Assembly: GCA_937877075.1 (NCBI GenBank)
Contig: CALEGD010000091.1
Coordinates: 1-9,106, forward strand
Direction: 5' to 3'
Length of the DNA: 9,106 nucleotides
Origin: an uncultured Acholeplasmatales bacterium
Lineage (GTDB): Bacteria; Bacillota_I; Bacilli_A; ML615J-28; CAG-698
Below the pieces are notes generated by a model that worked only from the letters and a program-made list of their open reading frames with translations, was not told the DNA's origin and searched no databases. Position 1 is the first letter of the stretch, and each line of letters opens with the position of its first letter. The position numbers and the translations under genes are program-made. This document shows positions 1-5,690 of the stretch, piece by piece.

Positions 1-59
1 GTAACCGGAACAAATTCAGTTCTCTTTGTGACTGGATCTTGTTGTTTTTCTTGAATCAT
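1..59 (-). CDS. Partial phage gene, probable head-closure / head-tail stopper protein (N-terminus only)
   Basis: A reading frame opens at ATG (57-59) and stays open for 19 codons to the window edge, starting MIQEKQQDPVTKRTEF. A good ribosome-binding site, GGAAAGGTG (71-79), lies 11 bases upstream of the start, in the 38-base gap after the connector gene. By position, directly after the gp15/gp6-like connector, this should be the SPP1 gp16-like stopper or head-closure protein that plugs the connector and forms the interface with the tail. The short KRTEF stretch resembles the basic-residue-plus-beta-strand start common in head-tail joining proteins, but 19 residues are too few for recognition. 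The existence of a gene is well supported by the start and ribosome-binding site. The product name is inferred from gene order only. Confidence 0.6.
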   Translation of the reverse strand, partial: MIQEKQQDPVTKRTEFVPV

Positions 60-97
60 AACAGTGCAAACACCTTTCCAAAGTAACTGTAAAGGAT

Positions 98-481
98 TCA
101 CCATTTGATGCACCGGTAAGACACCAATTTATTTTTTCCATATTCCATTAAGTAAGCAATTAAACCGTCTAGTCTTTGTTCCGGTGTATTACTGCCTTCG
201 CCGATTGCATACGTTAAATTGGTGTCTCCTTCTTGTATACTTTTAACCACCGCATCTAAATTAAACCCTGCCAATTCCCCCATAGATTTTTTTTCTAAAA
301 GAAATTCCCCAACCGCCATGTCAACAATTATTTCATTTAGTTCTTGTGGAATCTCTTTAATGTTACATTCCAATTTGATGTGATTATCTACTTTCCGAAT
401 GATAAAACCAATTAACCATTCATCATTTTCTGTTACTGTATAACCAAAAGTTTCTAATCGTTTGGTCACATCCTCAAGCAT
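98..481 (-). CDS. Phage head-tail connector (adaptor) protein, SPP1 gp15 / HK97 gp6-like
   Basis: A 127-residue protein of the size and character of the gp15/gp6 adaptor family. These proteins form a ring under the portal after packaging and connect it to the stopper and tail. An N-terminal helical segment starts MLEDVTKRLETFGY and resembles the 'M-L-x-x-V-K-x-x-L' start of many connectors. A helical middle follows (about 45-70, PQELNEIIVDMAVGEFLLEKK) with the aliphatic pattern of the core helices, then a polar C-terminus. The ATG directly follows the TAA of the upstream gene (GGTGATTAAATG) with an AAGAAGGTGAT ribosome-binding site, so the two are translationally coupled. Its place between capsid accessory genes and the presumed stopper supports the assignment. 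No unusual feature was seen. The family call rests on context and general resemblance rather than on a diagnostic motif. Confidence 0.75.
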   Translation of the reverse strand: MLEDVTKRLETFGYTVTENDEWLIGFIIRKVDNHIKLECNIKEIPQELNEIIVDMAVGEFLLEKKSMGELAGFNLDAVVKSIQEGDTNLTYAIGEGSNTPEQRLDGLIAYLMEYGKNKLVSYRCIKW

Positions 482-763
482 TTAATCACCTTCTTTTTCC
501 GGTTCCTCTTCTGTTTCAAGAATCTTTGCTAAAATATCCGCTTTTTTAGTTGCATTTCCTAAATCTATTTCATTTGTTTCAGCATACTCTTTCAATTCTT
601 TGACTGTCATCTCATCCAGTTCAGTATTTTCTTCCACCCGGTAACCTTTCTCCTTGAACCAAGAAATTAAATGGGGATCGGTACATTCACCGATCCCGTT
701 TACAAACATCACCCCCGCCGATAACCCAGTATAATTTTTGTTTGGTGCAATGATCTTAGCCAT
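482..763 (-). CDS. Small head-module protein with C-terminal HeH/SAP-like helical segment
   Basis: A 93-residue protein. Residues 1-45 start MAKIIAPNKNYTG and end in ISWFKEKGYRVE, a small domain often encoded just after the capsid gene in siphophages of Gram-positive hosts. Residues 52-82 (MTVKELKEYAETNEIDL, then KKADILAKI) have the helix-turn-helix layout of HeH/LEM/SAP-like folds, which commonly bind DNA or other proteins. The tail (83-93) is Glu-rich. The N-terminal domain and helical segment both match the preceding gene (763-1335), so the two are tandem paralogues. Its ATG overlaps the TAA of that gene (TAATG, 761-765), which implies translational coupling. The role is unknown. A capsid-associated or assembly protein is plausible from position only. 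Confidence 0.75.
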   Translation of the reverse strand: MAKIIAPNKNYTGLSAGVMFVNGIGECTDPHLISWFKEKGYRVEENTELDEMTVKELKEYAETNEIDLGNATKKADILAKILETEEEPEKEGD

Positions 764-1335
764 TACGCTTTCACCTCAACTTTAACGGTAGCCGTTACAC
801 CTGCTGTGTTGGCAAATGGTAACGGAATCGCGCCCAATGTTGCGGTGAAAGTGTATTTACCAGCAGTCCCTTTATTGTAAGTGTCAGTATCAGCCCACGC
901 GGTGACGGGTACGGTTGCCTTAGATCCATTTGCAAAAGTTGCCGTTACAAACTCCGGCAATGCAGCAATAACTTCATCTTTATCGGCAAAAACTGGTTCT
1001 GCAATTGTCCCCCCGTCAATGTCCGGAATTGCATCGAAAGCAGTAATTTCAATTTTCATTAGTGTAATTAATGCTGTTTCAATTGCCATAACCAACTGAG
1101 CCTTTGTCATTCCGGTAGAATCAATTCCAGCAAAAGGTGCAAAAATTCTTAATTGTTCAACTGGTAACAGATCCCACGGAGATAACGTATCTGTGCCGGG
1201 AACGACCAAGTAACCATGATGAGTAAACCAATTAATAGTTGTCACATCAGCATCAGGTACAGATGCAACCCCATTGATAAAATCAACACCATAATCACAG
1301 TTATGGTGTTGATTTGGGGCGTAAATTCTTGCCAT
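763..1335 (-). CDS. Head accessory protein with HeH/SAP-like segment and C-terminal bacterial Ig-like domain
   Basis: A 190-residue protein in three parts. Residues 1-45 (MARIYAPNQHHN to INWFTHHGYLV) match the N-terminus of the next gene product. Residues 55-88 (DLLPVEQLRIFAPFAGID, then MTKAQLVMAIE) have the same HeH/SAP-like helical pattern. Residues about 94-189 look like a group-4-type bacterial Ig-like domain: an acidic loop, LPEFVTATFANGSKATVPV, a W, then TYNKGTAGKYTFTATLG and a final beta strand TATVKVEV. Phage Ig-like domains usually sit on the outer surface of heads or tails and are thought to bind carbohydrate weakly, so a capsid decoration role is likely but inferred. An excellent ribosome-binding site (AAGGAGGA, 1344-1351) sits 8 bases before the ATG, suggesting high expression. 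The internal Met94 has no ribosome-binding site, so the Ig part appears to be a true fusion. Confidence 0.8.
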   Translation of the reverse strand: MARIYAPNQHHNCDYGVDFINGVASVPDADVTTINWFTHHGYLVVPGTDTLSPWDLLPVEQLRIFAPFAGIDSTGMTKAQLVMAIETALITLMKIEITAFDAIPDIDGGTIAEPVFADKDEVIAALPEFVTATFANGSKATVPVTAWADTDTYNKGTAGKYTFTATLGAIPLPFANTAGVTATVKVEVKA

Positions 1336-1343
1336 AACTCATT

Positions 1344-1351
1344 TCCTCCTT
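1344..1351 (-). promoter_or_regulatory. Strong Shine-Dalgarno site for the Ig-domain head protein
   Basis: AAGGAGGA on the minus strand, 8 bases upstream of the ATG at 1333-1335 and overlapping the end of the capsid gene (stop at 1351-1353). It is the closest match to the consensus in the window and fixes the start of the 190-residue gene. It suggests that this accessory protein is made in large amounts. Confidence 0.85.
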
Positions 1352-2307
1352 TACTGCACTTTAATTTTACGAAGAATTCCAGCTGCTTTAGTCGCTTTTA
1401 ACACTACAGCGGCCACCATCTCAACTTCACCAGTCTTGACAGCTCCAGCGGTTTTGTAATCTGGTAACCAAGACTGAACGGGAGGGACACCGGCCATAGA
1501 AACAGCATGGAATCCATCCAGACCAAATCTAGCAGTATAAAGCGAAGTTTCACCACTAACCGGATCAATCGGTACAACAGGATTATTTGTTCCTGGTTGC
1601 GCTCCAAAATCTACCAAAGGGATGTTTCCATACTGTTCAATTTGTTGCCCCATATCGTTTTTGGTGACCTGATACATTCCTGCGCGCCTTGCAACAGCGC
1701 GAATCTTGGCAATTAGTTTAGTGTTACCACCGATAAAAGCGGGTGTTCCATCTAATCCCATTAAAAATTCATCCAAAATATCCAAAAACGCTTGCCAATT
1801 TGCAGTAATGTTCGCGGTAGTGTCTAGAGTAATTGCCGCATTCGGAACCATTTCAGTAGATGACCCAGTAACCGCTTTATCTAGTCCATCGAAAACATCA
1901 GCATTTACCCCAGCATCACCATTGATTACCGTATCATTAAACAATGCCGCCGCCGCTTTAATTTTTTGTTGCATCTGCAACGTTACTTCACTAATGATAC
2001 CGCCCATATTAGCGATCACCCGGTCAATTTGGAAACTTCCACCAAATACTTTAAGATCGGTGGTGTATCGTTGTTTGGTGACCTCTTGAGCTTGGTATTC
2101 TTGGTTTACTGCCCTAAATGCGGCGGTAGGTTGGGTAATTAGTCTAGTATAACCGTAAGTGAGAGTTGCGCCGCCCCCGGTAGGAGATACACAATCATCA
2201 AAAGTCAAATTGTTAAATAAGAAACTAGACTTTGCAAACTCATCAATGACCCCCATTTGTAAATCGTCTTGTACATTTAACCTAGCTTGTGCTAAAGTTA
2301 CAGGCAT
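1351..2307 (-). CDS. Major capsid protein (HK97 fold)
   Basis: A 318-residue protein of normal length for an SPP1-type major capsid protein. It assembles the icosahedral shell on the scaffold. A short N-terminal arm (MPVTLAQARLNVQDDLQMGV) comes first. The segment FDDCVSPTGGGATLTYGYTR and the following VTKQRYTTDLKVFGGSFQIDRVIAN (about 75-100) resemble the E-loop and spine-helix region of the fold. The 'QMQQKIKAAAALFNDTVINGD' stretch (about 111-132) is typical of the spine helix. A-domain-like sequence follows to a beta-rich C-terminus (VEMVAAVVLKATKAAGILRKIKV). The sequence is richer in Ala, Gly and Thr, and more GC-rich, than its neighbours, as expected for an abundant capsid protein. A GGATG ribosome-binding site lies in the end of the scaffold gene, which stops 5 bases upstream. 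No prohead protease gene accompanies it, and no long N-terminal delta domain is present, so proteolytic maturation is unlikely. Confidence 0.92.
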   Translation of the reverse strand: MPVTLAQARLNVQDDLQMGVIDEFAKSSFLFNNLTFDDCVSPTGGGATLTYGYTRLITQPTAAFRAVNQEYQAQEVTKQRYTTDLKVFGGSFQIDRVIANMGGIISEVTLQMQQKIKAAAALFNDTVINGDAGVNADVFDGLDKAVTGSSTEMVPNAAITLDTTANITANWQAFLDILDEFLMGLDGTPAFIGGNTKLIAKIRAVARRAGMYQVTKNDMGQQIEQYGNIPLVDFGAQPGTNNPVVPIDPVSGETSLYTARFGLDGFHAVSMAGVPPVQSWLPDYKTAGAVKTGEVEMVAAVVLKATKAAGILRKIKVQ

Positions 2308-2312
2308 TTAAT

Positions 2313-2891
2313 TCATCCTTTCGTTTCAAAATGTGACTTAATAGCATCCGCTAAAGTCTTCGGTTGTTCACCACCTGATTTATCTGTTTTTTCACCCGGT
2401 TTGATCCCTTTAAAATTAGATTTTTCATCGGTCTTAACATCAAACAAGAATTTGGAATTTTCTCCTTCAATTAATTTTTTAATTTGATCGTCTAAACCCT
2501 TAACCGTTTCGCCATCAAGTTCTGCTTTTTCCAAATCAAGTAAAGCCTTAACCGCTTTTGTGTTTTTGGCTTTAGCATTAATTAATGCTTTTTCAACAGC
2601 ATTATCAAGCTGAATCTGTTTTATTTCAGCTTGATATTTTTCTTTTGCGGTTTTATTTTCATCTTGAAGTTTTTCAATCTGTGCTTTCAAACCTTCGGCA
2701 TCAACTTTTTTAAGTTCTTCAAGTTGTTTGTCACGTGTTTTAATATCATCATCAAGTTTTTTCTTTTGTTCATTCACTTCATCAAATCTTGACTTTGGGA
2801 TAAATCCTTTCAACTCTTCGGCTGATGCTTCAGCGGCTTTTGTTGCTTGTTCCTCATTCAAACCTAATTTTAAAAAATCCTCTTTTTTCAT
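2313..2891 (-). CDS. Capsid scaffolding protein, phage minor structural GP20 family
   Basis: A 192-residue, highly charged, mostly helical protein of the GP20 scaffold family (SPP1 gp11 is the functional counterpart). It guides capsid protein into proheads and is then expelled. The N-terminus (MKKEDFLKLGLNEEQATKAAE) and the following 'FIPKSRFDEVNEQKKKLDDDI' (30-50) are typical of GP20. A long coiled coil spans about 35-100. 'ALINAKAKNTKAVKALLDLEK' (102-122) and 'GLDDQIKKLIEGENSKFLFD' (132-151) are the conserved C-terminal core. A basic, Gly-rich tail follows and may bind capsid protein. The ATG overlaps the stop of a 37-codon upstream frame (TAATG at 2889-2893) and is preceded by AAGAAAGGG. 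The position just before the capsid gene is canonical. Confidence 0.92.
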   Translation of the reverse strand: MKKEDFLKLGLNEEQATKAAEASAEELKGFIPKSRFDEVNEQKKKLDDDIKTRDKQLEELKKVDAEGLKAQIEKLQDENKTAKEKYQAEIKQIQLDNAVEKALINAKAKNTKAVKALLDLEKAELDGETVKGLDDQIKKLIEGENSKFLFDVKTDEKSNFKGIKPGEKTDKSGGEQPKTLADAIKSHFETKG

Positions 2892-3004
2892 TATCCAAAC
2901 ATCCCTTTCTTGAATACATTTTTTAACGTGGTATAGTCCACGGAATTCAGTCTTGTTAGTTTCCGTCCAACAATACCAAAATGACGATTTAAGTCATTCT
3001 TCAA
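2891..3004 (-). CDS. Mini-gene, 37-residue basic protein of unknown function
   Basis: A frame opened by TTG (3002-3004) encodes 37 residues, starting MKNDLNRHFGIVGRK and ending VFKKGMFG. It is net basic, with the look of a real globular or peptide product rather than random translation. Its TAA (2891-2893) shares one base with the scaffold ATG (TAATG), the same coupling seen between the genes at 763. It fills nearly the whole 102-base gap between the 62-residue gene and the scaffold gene and overlaps the former by 11 bases. The scaffold ribosome-binding site lies inside its last codons. Against it: the start is TTG with only a weak ribosome-binding site, and an in-frame TAA just upstream leaves no alternative. 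It may depend on ribosomes reinitiating after the upstream gene. No function is recognised. Alternatively it is a decayed 3' end of an older gene. Confidence 0.5.
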   Translation of the reverse strand: MKNDLNRHFGIVGRKLTRLNSVDYTTLKNVFKKGMFG

Positions 3005-3182
3005 TTATCTTGAAGTCATTATTTTTCGATAGATAAACGCAACACTCTGAACCATTTTCATCCAAAAAACTAAAACTACCATAATCATAACCTCTAGAAA
3101 ATGAAATTATGTTCTTATACGTCTTACCATCATAAATAACCTTCGTTCCCTTAATTGGTTTTGGTTTTCTAATATACACCAC
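2994..3182 (-). CDS. Small hypothetical protein, 62 residues, beta-rich
   Basis: The protein is not recognised. The 62 residues include PKPIKGTKVIYDGKTYK, then SFSRGYDYGSFSFLDENG and CCVYLSKNNDFKIIEE. Alternating hydrophobic residues with Gly and Asp turns suggest a small beta-barrel-like fold; there is no signal peptide or membrane segment. The start is one of two adjacent GTG codons (3180-3182 or 3177-3179). A GAAAGAAGG ribosome-binding site runs directly into them, so the spacing is unusually short and the second GTG is perhaps favoured. An in-frame TGA three codons upstream excludes longer forms. It follows an intrinsic terminator, so it may be expressed less than, or separately from, the terminase-portal genes. 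The role could be head assembly (small genes of unknown function are common here) or an accessory trait. Confidence 0.6.
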   Translation of the reverse strand: MVYIRKPKPIKGTKVIYDGKTYKNIISFSRGYDYGSFSFLDENGSECCVYLSKNNDFKIIEE

Positions 3183-3202
3183 CTTCTTTCAAAATGGCAT
3201 AG

Positions 3203-3239
3203 AAAAAACGGCTTGTTTAAATGCGTTTTAAGCCGTTTT
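3203..3239 (-). terminator. Intrinsic terminator inside the late operon
   Basis: AAAACGGCTT (3230-3239 read on the minus strand) and AAGCCGTTTT (3205-3214) form a perfect 10-bp stem with a 15-base loop. On the minus strand the second arm runs into six consecutive T (3203-3208), the form of a Rho-independent terminator. On the plus strand the arm is followed by only four T before AATT, so activity towards the minus-strand direction is better supported. It lies in the 93-base gap between the 77- and 62-residue genes. The loop is fairly large, so termination may be partial. Confidence 0.75.
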
Positions 3240-3275
3240 AATTAAGGGGTTAAGGTGATTGTATCTGTGATTATT

Positions 3276-3509
3276 TCATAATAAAACATCCTCCTCCGGT
3301 AATTTAATTAATTCCTCCCATTTGATTTTTCTTTTCAAACATTCACCATATATTTCTTCCGTAGTTTTATATTTCCCAGTTAAATTATACGGTGACATAG
3401 CTGACTTTACGCCATGTAATAACAAATAATCAAACGTGTTTGGTAATTTATCTCGATCTATTAACGCATTTATAACTTCGACCTCATGATTAGAAATTCT
3501 TTCACCCAT
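3276..3509 (-). CDS. Small hypothetical protein abutting the MuF-metalloprotease gene (possible immunity protein)
   Basis: A 77-residue, mildly acidic protein of unknown family. It starts MGERISNHEVEVINALIDRD; TFDYLLLHGVK, then TTEEIYGECLKRKIKWEEL and an acidic end (LPEEDVLL) suggest a small helical bundle. There is no signal peptide or membrane segment. Its ATG directly follows the TAA of the 726-residue gene (GGCGGTGATTAAATG), with the ribosome-binding site inside that gene's end, so it is translationally coupled to it. A terminator follows within 70 bases. A tiny gene tied to a MuF protein with a C-terminal enzymatic extension is where an immunity protein would be expected in MuF polymorphic toxin loci. 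That is inference from position only. A head-assembly helper is the main alternative. Confidence 0.7.
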   Translation of the reverse strand: MGERISNHEVEVINALIDRDKLPNTFDYLLLHGVKSAMSPYNLTGKYKTTEEIYGECLKRKIKWEELIKLPEEDVLL

Positions 3510-5690
3510 TTAATCACCGCCTAAATTTTGATTAATTAATTCAATGAAACATTCTTCAAAAATAGATTTTGATTTTGGGGCGTATTTTTCTAAGTAATCT
3601 AACATTTCTTTATCATCTTGAATTGTCAATTGAAACCAGTTCGCCCAACCTTCATTAATGTTTAAATCGTTTGTCTTGAAGTATGTTGGGTCATGTCCAC
3701 CCCAAAGAATGCGCATTCCCATTTCTCCATGAGCTTCACCATCAAGTAAATCCGTAATTGCGCAAAATCGGTTAGCCCTATCTTTATAAGCATTATACAA
3801 TTTGCTCGCTTCTTCATAAGCGGTTGGATTCGCTTTTTCCCACGCACTAAGAGCATTATAGAATTTCTCATTTGCATTTTCCCAATCAATTTTAGCGTTT
3901 TTATATTTTGGTTTAGTTCTTAGTATTTGTCTTTTAGGAGTTCTATACCATTCAAAAAAGTCATCTAATTTTGGTTTTGTTGGATAACCAAGTGATTTTA
4001 AAAACGCTTGAGAATCCTCCGCACCCAATTCACGCTTCAACCCGTCATTAATTTCATTTATCATGGTTGAAAAATCACTGTAATTTGCGCCCCATTGTTC
4101 GCCAACTTGAATTTGTGTTCCTTTCAAGTATATGGCAGCATTACTTTCACCACGCACTTCATATTTCCCTGGGATCATTTGGTCAAGAAACTTCTGTAAA
4201 TCAGGACTAGCCGCTCCAGTGTTATATTTGTGAATGCGATTAGCTCTACTGCTCGCACCAAACCATTCGAATGTATGTGATGACGCCTGACCTTGAACAG
4301 TTTCTAATGTTTTTAGGCTTAATCCATTTATGTCGTTTCTCACATCATCGATATAATGCCCGTATTCATGCCAAAAAGTACGAATGTTCTCATGCGGTTC
4401 TTTGTTCATATTGAGTTCCATATATCCAGTTCCCGGTCTGTAAAAAGATGTTCCTGTTCCGGTAACATCTAGTTTTAAATTCTTGATTGATTTTTGGATT
4501 ATTTGAACTTGTTCCGGTGACGCTTTTTCTAAATCTGCTTCAATTAATTTTCTATGTGTTTCATCAAATAATAATAACGGTTCACTACTCATAATACTAT
4601 TAATCGTTTCTGGGAGATCAATAGTATTAATTTTTCTTAATTCTTCCTTACTTCCACCATCCACAAACTTCTTTTTCCACTCGTGGTATTTCATGTTGGC
4701 AGGAACATAATAAACGTTTCCTTCCTCATCTCTCGCCGCACGTTCACCATAATTATCTTCAAAAAATGGTACAGTGGTCGTTCTACACCAAGGATGAAAC
4801 GGCGGTGCTGTCATTCCTACTTCATAGTCTTTCATATCAAAAATTTCCCCATCCAAATCTTGGCATAGATCTGATGTTCTCCCGTCTAATGTTGCGACTA
4901 TTTCATATTTTTCCACATCCAAATCTTTAAAACAATCTTTTTGGGCAATGGATGCGAACGCCGCTGATTCAGTCATCACCAGTCTACCGGCTTTTCGCTT
5001 ATCAATATCAAACTGATCCGCGATTGCATCTATCGCTTTTTTGGGTTCCTCACCTCTGATTACCGCTTGTGTTAGTTTTGTCTGGAGGGTTCCTATAAGT
5101 TGTTCTTTATTATTCCATAGCCGATCTGAAAATGTTCTTTTGTCGCTTGACCAAGGTTTAGAGAGAATCTTATCCAGTTGGTTTTTATTTAAACTATGAA
5201 GATCCCAACCGATATTAAACCCTTTTTGAATTTCGTATGCAGTATGATAATATCCGTCTGAATATATTCCCCTTAATATTTTGTCAACACTATCTATTTG
5301 ATTACCATACAAAACCTCAACCTGCTGTTGCATCTGAATTTTCAATGATTCCAACCTTGAAACGTGAACTCTTACTGATGCATTTTCAAGCTGTTTCATC
5401 CATTGTTTATTTAGTGCATTTTCTCTACCATATTTGATATAGTCCTCAACGCTCCATTGAAATTCTTTTAACTCTTTGGCGTTAAGTATTTTTTTAGATT
5501 CACTCATACTTATTTGATTATTTATTGCAAATCTCTCATACCACAGAGTTAGTTCACGTTCGATATTTGCACTAGTGATCTTATATTGTTTATCCAAATT
5601 AACGAGATAATTTTGACCCTTTTTAAGTTGCGCTTCTTCGAGTAGTTCCATCCTTTGTTTCCAATATTTATTACTCGCCATCTTCATCAT
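3510..5690 (-). CDS. MuF / SPP1 gp7-type minor head protein fused to a C-terminal zinc-metalloprotease-like domain
   Basis: A 726-residue protein, more than twice the roughly 300 residues of SPP1 gp7. Residues 1-130 are helical and charged. The MuF head-morphogenesis domain spans about 180-310. It has LTQAVIRGEEPKKAIDAIA, then RLVMTESAAF, the Cys motif RTSDLCQDLDG (Cys276) and PPFHPWCRTT (His299, Cys302). The usual MuF end (NMKYHEWKKKFVDG, 332-345) follows. Beyond that, about 365-726 forms an extra domain with HEYGH (441-445, bases 4356-4370), the HExxH zinc and catalytic motif, and INEGWANWFQ (678-687), whose Glu680 is a candidate third ligand. Gp7-type proteins bind the portal and are thought to enter the cell with the DNA, so the extension could be a delivered protease; this is inferred. 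The start overlaps the portal gene by 20 bases. ATGs at 5690, 5687 and 5681 are all possible, and the last gives MASNKYW. Confidence 0.9.
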   Translation of the reverse strand: MMKMASNKYWKQRMELLEEAQLKKGQNYLVNLDKQYKITSANIERELTLWYERFAINNQISMSESKKILNAKELKEFQWSVEDYIKYGRENALNKQWMKQLENASVRVHVSRLESLKIQMQQQVEVLYGNQIDSVDKILRGIYSDGYYHTAYEIQKGFNIGWDLHSLNKNQLDKILSKPWSSDKRTFSDRLWNNKEQLIGTLQTKLTQAVIRGEEPKKAIDAIADQFDIDKRKAGRLVMTESAAFASIAQKDCFKDLDVEKYEIVATLDGRTSDLCQDLDGEIFDMKDYEVGMTAPPFHPWCRTTTVPFFEDNYGERAARDEEGNVYYVPANMKYHEWKKKFVDGGSKEELRKINTIDLPETINSIMSSEPLLLFDETHRKLIEADLEKASPEQVQIIQKSIKNLKLDVTGTGTSFYRPGTGYMELNMNKEPHENIRTFWHEYGHYIDDVRNDINGLSLKTLETVQGQASSHTFEWFGASSRANRIHKYNTGAASPDLQKFLDQMIPGKYEVRGESNAAIYLKGTQIQVGEQWGANYSDFSTMINEINDGLKRELGAEDSQAFLKSLGYPTKPKLDDFFEWYRTPKRQILRTKPKYKNAKIDWENANEKFYNALSAWEKANPTAYEEASKLYNAYKDRANRFCAITDLLDGEAHGEMGMRILWGGHDPTYFKTNDLNINEGWANWFQLTIQDDKEMLDYLEKYAPKSKSIFEECFIELINQNLGGD

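Noticed and set aside
1057..1059. An internal ATG in the Ig-domain gene as a separate start for a free Ig-domain protein.
   Set aside because: The upstream sequence has no Shine-Dalgarno match and the frame is continuous with the N-terminal domain.
1706..2089. A 127-codon plus-strand open frame opposite the capsid gene, and similar shorter plus-strand frames elsewhere.
   Set aside because: They lie wholly inside well-recognised minus-strand genes, have no ribosome-binding site or family resemblance, and are explained as antisense shadows.
2927..2942. Small inverted repeat CGTGG-TATAGT-CCACG upstream of the scaffold gene as a terminator or operator.
   Set aside because: The stem is only 5 bp, no T tract follows on either strand, and it lies inside the probable 37-residue coding frame.
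2994..4600. Base composition as evidence that the metalloprotease domain and small genes were acquired recently.
   Set aside because: Sampled 60-base lines here are about 25-33% GC, but part of terS is equally AT-rich (about 27%), so the contrast is mostly with the unusually Ala/Gly/Thr-rich capsid gene.
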